Assembly (NCBI RefSeq): GCF_000247815.1
Contig: NC_021677.1
Coordinates: 44,552,864-44,616,863 of the forward strand
Direction: 5' to 3'
Length of the DNA stretch: 64,000 nucleotides
Source of the DNA: Ficedula albicollis
Lineage: Eukaryota > Chordata > Aves > Passeriformes > Muscicapidae
Position numbers and translations under genes: made by a program. Positions within the stretch are counted from its first letter, which is position 1. Each line of letters starts with the position of its first letter. This document shows, piece after piece, positions 39,694 to 52,760 of this stretch. Under the pieces are notes generated by a model. That model did no database searches, was not told the DNA's origin, and saw only the letters and a program-made list of their open reading frames with translations.

Positions 39694-42600
39694 GATATTA
39701 AAAAAGCAATGATGTTTAAAAAAAAATTGACAAGGTATAAGGCCCAAGAAAGGAAAAGAAGGGTGAAAAAATAGAAAAAGCTTAATGGTAGCAGGAGGAA
39801 TGGGACTGTAATAGAAGGAGTGAAACACAGCATCCGTCATGTTTTCCTGTTGTCTATTTTGCGTATGAGCAGATGCCCTTGCTCTTCGCAGCAATGTTTC
39901 AAATATAAATCCCATCAGTTTGGATGGATTCTATCTGGACGTGCAAATTATTTTACTGGAGATCAGTCTTCTATTTTCCTTGGTTTCACTTTGCTGTTTG
40001 CTTTCTAAAAGATGCATAGAGACTCCCATGTGCAATCTTCCAGCTAAAATCGAAGACAGCCCAAAAGATGCAATAAAGCTTTGCTGAGCAATTCCTGTTC
40101 TCGCAATTACAGTGCATTTTCATTAAATGGATCTCCTGAGACAACTTCTCCAGGTGCAAGATTGCTGTAGGTTTGTGGCTCTCAAAGGTGCTGAAATTCT
40201 ACACCACTCTGTTACCCTCTATGTCACACTATTTCATACAGCTCTTCTGTCTCACTTATTCCAACAAAACCTGACCAAGCGGGAAGCTGCCACTTTAGTA
40301 AGAATGCCAGCCACACAGAGAAATGTGCAGCTTGCAGTTCTGAGAAACTGAAATATTCTTATTATGAAAGTTCCGATACAAAAATACTATTCTTTTAGGG
40401 AAAACTACTTTGCCTGCAGAAACAATGAGCTATTACATCTAGTATATACAACAAATTAGGAAGTTTTACTGATTTCTGAAAAAACAACAACAACAAAACT
40501 AAGCAAAATGAAAACCCCAACCTTTTCTGAAAATACGGAGTATGGCATAAACCATAAGGAGCAAAATTGAAAGGTTTGCTTTATAAACAATTTTAGGATG
40601 TGTGCAGAGTTTAACAATGCCTATTTAAGAGCAATAACTTTAAGAAGGTGTAGACAAGAATAATGTGTGTGTTGCGTTTCAGAGAAGAAAAAAAGGTTTT
40701 CTTATTAATGAACAGAGGAACAGTTCAAAACTAAGGCTGAGTAAGAATAATGCTCATCATTTCATAACATTACTGTTAGGCAATACAAGAGATATTAGAC
40801 TAATGGCATCCTAGGATATTCAGTACCGGGCAAACATTTCTTTCTGCACTGTTGAAAAGGAGTTCAACTTCTTTTGTAACTGAAAGATTCACATTTTCTT
40901 TCAGAATCTGTCTTAGGTATCACCTAGAACATGTAATTGGGATTGTTTTGTTAGTTTTATAATCATGAGTCTTATTTATCTTTTGGGTAGATTCATGTTT
41001 CCATATCAGGGTCAGTGTTTTTGTGACAGCTTGCCAAATATTTGACTTTCTTGTGTTGGCTTTATCTTGTGTCCTTTATAAACTTTGCATTCTCCCAAAG
41101 TGCACTATGCATTTTTTTACACTGTGTTTCTTGTGGAGTTTAAGTTAAGCTTCTTTGTTAATGCACTATTGAACAGCTATGTATGTTTGTGGCTTTTGTA
41201 TATTATCTATTTTTTTTATTTGCTTTATTTTTATCCCAAAAAAGAGCATCAGAATTATTCTTCAACAATTATTGGCTATTAATAATATTAGTATGATTAA
41301 CATAATTAATCTGAATAATATAGATAATATTTATTTATATAAATATTACTTTTATGTATGCAAAAGATTTAAATAAGGCTTGCAGTAAATTTAAGTAGAA
41401 TTTTAGACCTCCAAGCTCTTGCAGTGTTTCTTTAAAATAAAAATAAAAATACATTGCAGTTGTCTAATCTCAGTATGAGATAGTAATGTAAACTTACCAC
41501 TTTTTTTTTTTAGATAGAAGCTTTTTAATTAGATAGCTACTTTTGAAATGTGTTTAATGTGCATTATTTTCATAACTCCTCTTTGCATAAATCACTGTAT
41601 TAATTTTCCAGACTTTTATACTCACTTATCAGTAACCAAAAATATATATAGGAAAAAGGGATCTAACTAATTCTTTTCCTTTTTTCGTTGTTAAACTGAC
41701 TTTATGTATTGCAGCTTACACCTCAATACGAAAGTTTGGAGATTGTGCCATGCCTGACTTGAATTTAGAAAATAGTTAGGGTTAGACTGTAACCAGTAAC
41801 TTTGCAGTGGCTATATAAATAAGATTATAATTTCTTGTGTGCTTTTGTCTGGATTGAGCACCAAGCCATCACAGACCTACCAAATGCATGATAAAATTAG
41901 ATTTAGCTTCTTTTTGAAGAGGTTTATGCCTCTCAAAATCTGAAAAAATCTGTGATCCTGGAGCTAGCCAGATGCTGTGTAAAAGTAGAGACAAGGTAAA
42001 CAAATTTCTTTGGAAGAATCCAATCAAAAATAGAATTTTTGAATTAATAGAAAAGAAAAATTAATTAAAATTTAAGATATGCTTAGAACGCCTACTGCAA
42101 TTGTGATCTCACTTAGGGTAAGATTATGATCCTGGCTTAATGCAGTGAAATGTAGGTTAATCAAGGATGATTCTCTATGAATTATCCTGGGTTAAAGAGA
42201 TATATTCAAAGAACAACACAAAAGCACATTATCTGTTCATCAGTATCTGTAGACAGGGTATTAGGAGGTCTCTATCAATCAGAGTAATAGTCTGCTACTA
42301 GATACAGTGCTAACAACCAACTCATCCACCTTTTATGCCTAGGATATCGTGGGTGAATGTGAGGACACGGGAGGTGCCTCCTGTGTCTGTGTTAAAGAGG
42401 GCGTGTTTTGGCCAGGGCATCAATGAGCTGACCTGTGATTATAACAAAAGCACATTATACCCAAATTAGCATGACTGCTGTCAGCAAACGCAGCATCAAG
42501 TACAACGTATAATATCAGCAATGAAATTTCTTTTGGACAATCATAAATAGGTTCAAAATCTTAAATTAAAAGAACACAGCACCTTTTGACAGCCTGTAAT

Positions 42601-44922
42601 GCCCTAAGGGCTGTACCAGTTCCTTACAAATGCCCTAGTGAGAATAAGGCTTCCTAAAGGAGCAAATAATCCATCAGGAAGAAAGATCTTGTTATATCAG
42701 TTATCTGTTGCATGATACAAGAGAGAAAACAGGAAGAGATAGTTTGCAATATAGCCTGTCAGACACACAGTGAACTCTGCCCAATTCTAAAGGCATACAA
42801 CAGACACAGCTTTGAAAAGAGCAGCCTTGGAAGAAGTTGAAGGATCTGTCTACATAAGGATACAGGGGGAAATTAATTGAATGGTCTAAAAACATGGATT
42901 TAAATTGCTTTAGTTAAACTGGATAGATAATTATGTGAATACCCTCCCTAAACATTAAAGGGACCTAAATCTGATTTAGCATAATCTGCTTCCAAGACAA
43001 AGTAAGGTAAAATGAACTAAGACTATTTTAATTCTGAAATGAGGTGTTTGCACAGCCATATAATGAGGTAAATGCAATCTAGTGTTTTAGGATTAATTTT
43101 CTGAAATACATTGATGCAAAAACTCTAAGAACTGAGTGTGTTTTGCAAGATGTGCAACTATACTTGTCTCGATAACAATCTCTCAAAGCATCTATGTTGT
43201 ACTCAGTATGTGGGACTCAGTATTTAAACAAAGGCAAGATAGACTAGGGCTGAAATATTCTGTCTAACACATGGTTTGCGTCGGTGTTTTTCCTCACCTC
43301 TTTAATATAGCTATTTGAAAACTGAGGTAGAAAATAGAGTGGGAAAGGCACATTAGGTTCCAGGACAGTCACAAAATGAAAAACAGATATTTATGAGAAA
43401 GAGTTGACAAAGGATTTTACCAGCTAAATATTGCCAGTTCTTAGGCAGTTAGTTTTTCCCAAATAATGTATGGGCATGAAACTCAAGGAACGTGTCCTAC
43501 AGTGATCAATATAAATAGATACTTTCCATTCATCTTAGAAGCAGCTACATGCACTACTGCAGGATAGAGCAAATCCCTTAATCTTGTCCTAGTATTAATA
43601 CCCTATTAAGATCACATTACAAAAGCCTAGCTGTTATCAATGTCAGAAGGTAACTCTTAATAATGAATTGTTTTAAAACATTACAATATGAATTTGGATC
43701 AAAAAGTTATGAATTTTATCATGTAAGAGAACTTATTCTGATCTCTTCTAAACATTCCTCTATTCCTAAATATTGTATTATATCAATGAGACTAGGAGTC
43801 TCATGTTATTTTTTAAGTTGAGCTTGTGAGATTAGTGATATATGTTAATATTATTCCTTCTCAAGGCAGTCCATTATTTCTGATTAATTTTAATTAAGCC
43901 AGCAAATGGCCTTTTATCTCTGTACTTTCAGTAGCTGCTCCATGTTAACATTTGTTTGAGTTTACATTTAATAAATATCTTAACCCTTCAGCAGCAGCTT
44001 GAGCTGGAGTGCTGGTAATGAAGATGTATGGAAATAAGGACAGGAGAAAAGCACTAGAATGAAATGGATTAAGTTGGCCGAGGAGTCAGACATGCTCACA
44101 TAACAAATGATGCTACAAGAATGTCAGGGCTGAATAAATACCAAATTGATTTAACTGAGTTACTTCTTCAAGGTCACACCTAAGAGATTATATTGGTGGC
44201 TTTTTGCCACACAAATTCTAATTGGATTAGTGAAGAGTAAAGCAGTGCCCTGGAGAAAAAGAAAATGTACTGTTAATTTTCATACAATGGCAGCAGTTCT
44301 CTTGGATAATATGCAATTCATATGTTTTCCAAATATAAGAGATTTTTGTAATCCCATGTTAAGTGACTAACTTATAATACTGCACAGAAATTATGTATTA
44401 CCTGCCATCTGTCTCCCATTTAGCCAACTGGAAAGAAGCTATAAAATAAAATCTGGCTACTGATGATAGACTGTGCACTGTCTAGTACCCTCATTAGTTC
44501 CTAGAACCTGCATAGTGATCTGAAAGGAGAAAGAGTTTAATAATAGAAAGACTCTACTGAGATAACTTCCTTAGTTTTGGTTGAAATTTTACATTTCCTG
44601 AAGTCAAGATTCTAATTCAAGGAAAGCCAAAGTAGCCAATTTATAAAGTCTTGGGTTATTGGATATTGAAAAATATAATGCTCAGCAGTATATAATTACT
44701 TCTTAAAGAATTTGCATCTGATAAGATTTTTTTTCAATTATCAAAATTATTTTGATAATATGAATTAATTTAATTTTAAAGAAGCATTAAAAAGCATGAT
44801 GCAATTTTGAGCTATATATGGTTGACTTTGATATTTAAAACATGCATAAATCATGAATATTTGAAGTTTTAGGCATTATTTTGGGTTGACTTTTATCTTC
44901 TATTTTTACTCTCTTTTTGCAG
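39694..44922. other. AT-rich non-coding stretch
   Basis: Very AT-rich around 41280-41350. A hairpin lies at 42364-42387. The stretch 43820-44250 has mixed composition, no simple repeats and many TAATT/AATTA motifs; it has the look of a conserved non-coding element, but I cannot test conservation. No gene or RNA is supported. Confidence 0.55.
42364..42387. repeat. Hairpin with 11-bp arms
   Basis: GACACGGGAGG and CCTCCTGTGTC are complementary over 11 bases with one G-T type mismatch and a 2-base TG spacer. It lies in a locally GC-richer patch. There is no flanking T-run and no other sign of an RNA gene. Confidence 0.7.
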
Positions 44923-45040
44923 AATGTGTTATTAACAATTGGACAAAGGTGTTATGAAGCCCTGAAATTGACTGGGAGGTAGAAATTTTAAATCCCTTAT
45001 CCTTTACCTTCAGACCATGCAGTTTCTCATACTGAATGGG
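44923..45040 (+). other. Weak candidate exon bounded by splice-like signals
   Basis: A long polypyrimidine stretch ending CTCTTTTTGCAG at 44922 is followed 118 bases later by GGG|GTAAGC at 45041. These are among the better acceptor and donor sequences in the window. All three forward frames contain stops within the interval, so if transcribed it would more likely be a non-coding or UTR exon. An internal CTTTACCTTCAG at about 45002-45013 could instead give a 27-base micro-exon. Such pairs occur by chance in sequence this long. Confidence 0.13.
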
Positions 45041-45068
45041 GTAAGCAAACAGTATCTTCCTGAAGTCG

Positions 45069-45406
45069 TGCTTTATTTTTAAAAGGTATTGATTTTTGGT
45101 AACAAATGCACAGTTTAATTATAAATCCGAGGTGTGGTTCATGTATGATACAATACCTTTTTTTGCTTTCATGTTACAGAAACCAGCCACAAGTTCTCAC
45201 TCTTGAACTTTGCTTTAGAAGATAATAAAGAGACGCCTGCTTTATTTTTAAAAGGGATTGATTTTTGGTAACAAATGCACAGTTTAATTATAAATCCGAG
45301 GTGTGGTTCATGTATGATACAATACCTTTTTTTGCTTTCATGTTACAGAAACCAGCCACAAGTTCTCACTCTTGAACTTCGCTTTAGAAGATAATAAAGA
45401 GACCTC
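45069..45406. repeat. 169-bp tandem duplication
   Basis: The unit TGCTTTATTTTTAAAAGGKA through GATAATAAAGAGAC occurs at 45069-45237 and 45238-45406; the last three bases of each copy differ. Internal differences seen are AAGGTATTG/AAGGGATTG and AACTTTGC/AACTTCGC. Each copy carries a CATGTTACAG acceptor-like site and an AATAAA. Confidence 0.94.
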
Positions 45407-46913
45407 ATCTATTGATCTGTTATGATAGATCTTAAAAGTAAAAGCAGATGATACTGCAACTGAGCCCATTCATTGCCATCAGCTAAACTACAATCCCCAG
45501 TAAAATTTCCTGTTTTCCTTCATCACTTTCAACATTTATGAAAGTCTTTTGACTTCACTGGATTGAAGTTCTAAACTAGGATTAAGTTTCAGAAATCTTC
45601 TCCATAATGTTTAATTTGTATTTTTTGAAAGTTCTGTTGCAAAAATTCTTGCAGATGTTCTGTAGAACTGCTGTAATGTTTCCATCTCTTCCTTAACCTG
45701 TCCTCTAAAATACACCTCTGCCAATGTGAGTACAGAAATATGGGGTTTAAGGGAAATTATTGAACTTCTGAACAACCTCTATTTTTTTCCATATGTTCTG
45801 TGTTAACATAGAGAAAAAAATATACCTGGAAATTAATTTCTCATAGGCAAAGGCAGATGATCATCTCTGTGAGTCTAGAAGGCAAACTTTATTTTTTGAT
45901 TGAATTAATGGAATACTGCCTCCGTGCTTGTACTCTGGAAAAGAAAAAAAAACAAAAACCAAAACCTCTTCACAAGCCTGCAAGGGTTTCTGAATTGCAT
46001 TTTTTACAGTGCTAAAACAGTGTGCCTGCAATTTTGCATTGAAAATGTTTCTTTATTTAACTGTGTGCCAGTTATAATTAATAATTAGTGTTGGTTGTAC
46101 CCTAAAGTCTTTATACCTCTTAAGCCCTTTATGAAAGGATTTAATAAGTAAAATAGATTTTGTTGTGTCTAATTTGAAGCAGATAGGCTTTAGGGTTTCA
46201 GTGGTCAAAAATTTAATTTCCTCAATAGTTTTTTTCATTTCAGTCATGCAGTTTATTGTATGATACAATTCTCTTAGGAATACTGTAAGACAAGTACATA
46301 ATTATATTATTCTGCAAAGTACTTTGGATTGTGACTCTGGAATTTTTACTTCCTTTATTTCTACTGTGCTTCTTTAACATCAACTGGAGCTTTGAGTCTA
46401 TCCTGGGTCATAGAATACTTTCATAAATAAATAATAAAATTTGGTTCTATTGCTTTCCATTTACCATGCAGGCAGACCAGACAAGTTTGAGTCCATTACG
46501 TTGAAGTTAATTTCTCAAATTCATTGTGTATGTCAAAAAAAATAATGTATACAGAAAATAAATGATCCCTTTCGCAACAGAAATATATAGAGACTTCAAT
46601 GAGAAACTCTGTAGATTGGGCACTGATACTGCTGATGACTTCAGGCATTTTGAATGCCATCTTCCAAGCTACTGGTTTGGATTAAATCTCAAGTTTTTAA
46701 AATATCTATAGAGGATACATGTTTTCAAAAAACTTACCCCAAAATTCCTGGAAGAATATATAAGTTGTAATTGCATCTGTCTTAAAAACTCCTTTACTCT
46801 TGTCAAAGCAGTGAGGTAAAATATAAACAGGATTCATTTCTCTTGTGCACCCAAAACTTTCTTTCTTTATTTGTGTATTCTTTCAACTTGTCATTTTTCT
46901 TTTGTTTTAACAG

Positions 46914-47085
46914 TTACAGCAGGAAAAAGTGGATCTTTTAATGGTCTATACAGGGTCTAAACTAGATAAAATGTTTCACAGCAACATTGCGCCACTTTAA
47001 AGTAATTTATACCGATTTTGTGATATTCTGTACTTTTTGAGCCATGAAGGGGGAAAAAAATAAAAATGCGGTGAGGGCACGGAAA
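46914..47085 (+). other. Weak candidate terminal exon
   Basis: TTTTCTTTTGTTTTAACAG precedes position 46914. The frame beginning there is open for 28 codons to a TAA at 46998-47000, and AATAAA lies at 47059-47064. Together with the candidate at 44923-45040 this could outline a short non-coding transcript. No homology is recognised, and each signal is common by chance. Confidence 0.1.
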
Positions 47086-47320
47086 GCATTTGGTGTCTTT
47101 TTTTACAAAAAATTCATCAGGAAAAAACCTGACTAGCCAAAATTAAATAATATTTGCACCAAATTCTTTGATCTGAATTTCTACACTTCAATGTTTGTGC
47201 GACCACAAGTTGTTTGTATGACCAGGCTGCAGCTAAACTTCATCAAAATAAGGAAGAAAAAAAAATTGTTCTCCCTTTGCCAGTGAGCATCTTTTGTTAA
47301 CCCTATAATATATAGATACT

Positions 47321-47392
47321 TCATAGAATCGTAAAATAGCTCAAGTTGGAAGGGACCCATAATGATTATCAAGTCCAACTCCTTTGCTCCAA
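47321..47392 (-). mobile_element. CR1 LINE 3'-end fragment
   Basis: The + strand begins TCATAGAATCGTAAAATAGC, continues TCAAGTTGGAAGGGACCCAT, then ATGATTATCAAGTCCAACTCC. This is the well-known reverse complement of the CR1 3' terminus of birds, whose own 3' end carries ATTCTATG repeats. The element therefore lies on the minus strand with its 3' end at about 47321. Only about 70 bases remain, the usual heavy 5' truncation. Confidence 0.9.
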
Positions 47393-50277
47393 CTTTTAAA
47401 GAAATTTTGATACCAGAATAAAAAAAAAACAAAGGAGTCATGACTTTGAATTGACTTTTCAAATATTTTAAAATTTTCTATTATAAAATCTCTTCCTTCA
47501 CAGTTTGTGGACAGCTAACTAAAGCAGCTGATTCTCTTAATATTACAGAGCAGTGCCTTCTGAATGGTTAATTCAGAAGCTGCAGCCTTAACATTGTTGT
47601 TGAATGTCATCACTGAGGCTTATGGAAGGCCCAGGCACTTAAGTGGTGGCCAAGGTCAAGTGGGTAATGACACTGGAAGTGCCTATGACAGCCCATGGAA
47701 ATTCAAATGACACTTGTCTCTGCAACTGCTCTCTGCTCTTTGCACAAATAGTGCCAAGCCTGGCTTTCTCTCAGACGGCAGAGACAGGTGACAGAAACCT
47801 CAGTGGCCGTAGAGCCTTGTTGCCTCTGCCAGTCTCAGAGACTGAAAAAAACCCTTGAATGCCAGCCCCCATTTGTACCCCACTGAATGTTCTTCTGCCA
47901 TGGAAAGAAACAGTCAGAGCACTGTTTTGTGTTACCACGAAAATCCCTTAGTTCAGAACAAAATACTGCCAATGCTACTGCATATTCTGAATCCAATGCC
48001 TAGGCCTTGTTGGACGAGTAGATAATCCCACATGTAAAATCATTGCAGTTCATCATGATCGCTATAACCCTGCATTGAGTACCAGAGGAACAAGTAGTGA
48101 CCAGGCATTTCTTGCAAAGTGTTAGGGAGACATGTCTTTAATATTTTATATGTAATAAAACATGTGACTGGAATGCAAGACAGCATTGGTTTGATTCCTT
48201 GCACCTGGAGTTTGGGAGTTGTTTGCATCTTTCTCCTTTTCATGTCAAATGTGGGTGTCCTCATCCAGTTTCTTAATTTTAACAATGTGTGTCTTTTCAC
48301 TTTTTATTTAGCTATTTCATAGGTGAAGGCATTTGAAGTAATATCTCATTCCCTTTGTGCTTTATTTACACACATGACACACTCACACCATAGCTGTAAT
48401 TGTCTGGAGAATAATGATTCAGTGCATGAAAACTCTCAGTGTATGACATTTGTTTTCATTCTACATGGGATCTAAACCAAAACAATCCCAAAACTTAAGA
48501 AAAAAAAGAAAAAGAAGAAAGAAAGAAAGAAGAAATGTGTCAAAACAGATGTTTTAAGAAGAGGAAAAATCCCAGTGTTTTTAGATTTTCTCTTTCTGTC
48601 TGTCTCAGTGTCGGCAAAAGTAATCAGTTGAATATGTATCTTACAAGTTGCCTTGCATAAAAGAACAGTGAAAATGAAGTGCTTCTAGTAAAATATCCCA
48701 GTTTTTGAAATGAATAGATGAAGAAGTCAATCAATATATGTTATCTCAATGTTATTATTATGTCTGTCTATAAACACTTCATAACACACTCTCATACCTT
48801 TCCTTCATAACAAATATAATGCATTTATCTCTTTCAGAAGAAACACAATAAAGTATTCACAGAAACAAGAATATATTTGTGAATACAAGACAGTCATTTG
48901 CACTTTGCTATGTGTCCAAATTTAGCAAACATATGACATGTAAAGGAATTCATCAGCACATTTCCTTTCTCCTGACAGACTCGTTCTTTGCACTGACTGC
49001 TTAGGAATCAGCTAAAGGATGTAAGGCAGAACAACAGCAATAGGAAGGTTCATCAAACCCTGATGTTAAGACCAACAAAATGTATCCTGGGTGCTTAATC
49101 TTATCAACATCACAAGTCAAAATCATATTAATATATGTGCATAGATCTATCATTCAAATAAGTGGTAGACATTGAAGGAAGTAATTTCCTCATTACTACC
49201 CTATCTCCAGATCATGTCTTTATAAAACAATGTTCATAGTAGTTCTCTGAAAATACTTCACTATTTGTTTCTCCATCTAAGCAGTGTTTTTCCTCCCTGG
49301 GAGAAGCAAGAGGGAAAGGTCCACTTCACAGGCCTTCTACAATGATTTTGAGGACTCTTTACAGGAGCCACCAACTGACTCTACTAACAGCAATAAAGAG
49401 AATTAAAATCATATCCTGTTTTGCTAAGATGGGAGAATTATCAATGCTCTTCTTCTACACACAGCTAAGCTATAGAAACAGAAATCTGAGCAGCAAAAAA
49501 ATTTAAAATATTCTAGTAAACTGCCTACTGTGTACTGAGTTCTGGTCAGAGCAGAAATAAAATACTGCATTTTTTATTAAATGTTGTTTTCTTTATGTGT
49601 GAAAACTGTTGCTGTTGGAAGCTGAAGTCTGGTCTGAACATAGTTTTTTTAGCTGGAAAAATGCTGTTGGCTTGGTTATTTTTTTCCTTTTATACTGAGA
49701 TATATGCAATTATGCACTTATTTATATCAGTTCTAATTCTTGGAGAAGAAGAAATAAACTGCTAGTGAACACAATTTCATATCAGTAAGCCAGTAATCAA
49801 AACCACACTTAAGAAATTGTACTACATAAATCTTTTGATATAGTCATAACAGTACAAGTCTTGTGTTTAAACCTTTTGGAAAACAGCAAGTATCCTGCTG
49901 CTCTCTATTTGTTATTGGGATTATTGGCACCCTCTGACAGAGCGTCCACAATATTCGTAATGTTTCTGCTTGTGTTTTTTTACTTCCCATTCCCATCATA
50001 GCTAAATAGAAAAGTTGTGAAGAAGACAGCACTAAAAATAGTTAAATTAATTATTTACTAAGTTTATCAAAACTCATAAAATGTTGATTTACCTTTTGGT
50101 GAATCTTTCTGAGTATGAAGGGTTTGGTAGCATAAAGAAGGAAGTACGTTTTTGACTTATCTGAACCACTTTGCACATTACTTCTCTGTACCTTTGCAAG
50201 CAGAGGAAGCCCTTCCTTTGCCATATTACATCCCATAGATGTTCCTCTATTTAATCCATCTCTTTCTCAGAGATGAG
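47393..50277. other. Non-coding stretch
   Basis: The patch 47620-47880 is somewhat GC-richer than its surroundings but has no recognisable homology. A GAAA/AAAG simple repeat lies at about 48496-48536. No gene is supported. Confidence 0.55.
48496..48536. repeat. GAAA-rich simple repeat
   Basis: A purine-only stretch of AAAG/GAAA units, about 40 bases long. Confidence 0.85.
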
Positions 50278-50350
50278 ATTTATTTTCTTTGGTGGGGAAG
50301 AAAAACATGTAGTATACAATTTATTTTCTTTGGTGGGGAAGAAAAACATG
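50278..50350. repeat. 32-bp direct repeat with 9-bp spacer
   Basis: ATTTATTTTCTTTGGTGGGG followed by AAGAAAAACATG occurs at 50278-50309 and 50319-50350 at an offset of 41 bp. The copies are identical. Confidence 0.93.
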
Positions 50351-52257
50351 CATTCTTTTCTCCCTGATTAACTGAGCAGAAATTCAAATCAAGCTTCAAC
50401 ACATAAAAAAATTAAAACCTTTATAATTCACACTTTACAGGCCATATTTGATGATCTGATAAGTTTCTAAACAGGCTATTGCTTATTATGAACAGTATTG
50501 CCTGCATAAAAGTTAATTATGACAGAAACACCTTACAGTCCTTGATTTTTCCATCTGTGTTTTGACTTCTCCCCTTTAAGCAATGGTAAAGGCATTCAAT
50601 TCAACACTGCTTAAAACATTTGGGTCATTCTATCAACCACTTCAGGATAAAAATGGTACATTTGTAAAAAATATCAGTCTATTGATAATGTTAACCAGTG
50701 CAACCTAGACCCTGTAATCTGTTTTACCAATTAATGATGCTGTACTCTTGGCCTGCTTATACTCAGAAGCTGGTAAATTGACAGGTTGCCTCTGACAATT
50801 TTTTCCCTGTGTTAAAGTGTAGGATCTTTGTTAAGAATTATCTTTCCATTTCAAATAAGATATTTGTTTTGTCAAGACGAGTTTTGAATTCTCATGCTGG
50901 TTTAAGCTTCTCATTAAAAGCTGACAAAGACATAAGTCCTCTTGACAATGCAAGAAGCAAGGAAAATAAATATACAACAAAAGGTGAGGTGCTAAAATAC
51001 CTTAAGCATCTTCATAGGCTTCACTTCTCGTGAAGAGTAGTTACAAATAAATAAAACCTGGTAGTAGTTTTTAAATGTGTGCTAAACAGAAAATATCTGC
51101 CAAGTATTTTTTTTGTAATCCCACCAAAGAAATGAAAAATTATATAGACTATTGAGAATGAACTTTCTTGCTTGAAAGTTCCTGTTCTGAAAGATCTCTT
51201 TTCAGGTTTTTATTACAAGGTATACTTATAGGTCTTTGTGAATAAAACAAATCCAGTCACTTAGTTTGAGAAAAAATGCAACTTGCTCTTTGCTGACTTT
51301 TAAGATGATTAAATTACCTTTGGGATTTAAAGACTCTCAAGAAGCTAGGAGTTTTTAGGTGGAAAGTTCAAGTAAGTTTTGTTCCATATAGAGACAGCGA
51401 TAAAGACAAAATGAAGTTCTATTCCTTGGACATGAAATTAGGAAGAAGTAGTTTCCTCTCATCTACTATAAAAATAAGAAAACTGATTTTTTTCCAGTTA
51501 TCGCAAAGTAGAAAATTCCCATGAGAAACCAACTCATTTGGTTTGGGTAAAATCATAGAAGTTTCGTCACTGACTTATTAGAAACAGGAATCAAGTCTAG
51601 CAAGAAAAAGCAACTTTCCTATAGAAGTACTTACAAAAATGGTCATAATTTTTAGATCTGTATTAAATTAAATTAATGAAAACTGAACTAGTACAAGATG
51701 TTCTATCAGCAAAAGAACAGTTACTGGAGTATTTTTAGAATTGTTTGTAATTTTTGTTTGATTCAATATTTATTTTTCCTCTGAAACATGAATCCATAGA
51801 CTGTGGAATTTTGATGTACTGGCATAATGATTTAGAAATATATACCCATAACAAAACTCAAGAAATTTCTATAGACACATTCATAACTATGTGTCTCTGA
51901 AAGACAAACAAACTTTCCTGCTTTTGGAGGAAGTACTTCTGGATTCAGTTTTTCCCAAATTGCACATCAAAAATAGTCTAATTTACTTAAACAGGTTATT
52001 CTATTTCTACAAAATAATGTGAACACAAATTATTCTCAGCGTAACACATTTCTCCTTGTGCACGATGTAAATAATGGAAGAGTCTTGGTGAATTTAAATG
52101 CATTGCTGTCCTCACAGGCATGATTCTGTGCAGGTCTCCTGATGCTGAACAACTTGGAGGAGGAGGCTGTTGTAACTTACAATACCTTTCAGCAGCCTAG
52201 ATTTAAGCCCATGGCTCAAAGACTTGAAGCTATTTAAGCCATCTTTATCCTATTATC

Positions 52258-52283
52258 AATGTCTGATCTTAAGATCAGACATT
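52258..52283. repeat. 26-bp perfect palindrome
   Basis: The left half AATGTCTGATCTT is followed immediately by its exact reverse complement AAGATCAGACATT, with no spacer. It could form a cruciform or bind a dimeric protein, but neither is shown by the sequence. Confidence 0.95.
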
Positions 52284-52690
52284 TCTTTTTTTTTGTCCCA
52301 GTATTATACACAAGCACTGTACACTTAAACTGATGTAACGTCTAATATAAACAACATTCTGCTGATTTTGAAGTGCCTTGCAATGTCCTCAGATGAGGAA
52401 ACTGTACTCCAGGTTGTGTTTTACCACAACAGGATTGCTGCATTTTATTAAAATGCATAGGCAGAAATCATAGTATTAAATTAGCAAAAATTTTAATCTA
52501 TATGAGCTCAGACAAAAAAAAAGTCAGACAATTCCATTTTGAATACTTTTTTCACATTCTTCTATTAATATAATGAAGAACCCATGGCAAATAATTTTCA
52601 AGGAGAATGCAGTTAGTCTATGTTTTATGAAGAAAAAAAAGAAAAAAATGGTAACAGAGGTAACTTTTCATATTACTTACCTAAGTATTG

Positions 52691-52760
52691 TCATAGAAAT
52701 ATTTGCTTGTATCATTTAGATTGGAAAAGACCTTTGAGAACATTAAATCCAATTGTAAAT
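52691..52760 (-). mobile_element. Diverged CR1 LINE 3'-end fragment
   Basis: TCATAGAAATATTTGCTTGT is followed by ATCATTTAGATTGGAAAAGACC, a TTTGAGAACAT block, and AAATCCAA. This matches the order of a CR1 3' end in reverse complement, with clear divergence. The minus-strand element is truncated to about 70 bases. Confidence 0.75.

Noticed and set aside
39465..39701. Frame with an internal 31-residue repeat
   Set aside because: The repeat follows from the 93-bp DNA duplication, whose length happens to be divisible by three.
41776..41787. Second telomere-like motif TTAGGGTTAG
   Set aside because: A single short match of about 10 bases is expected by chance.
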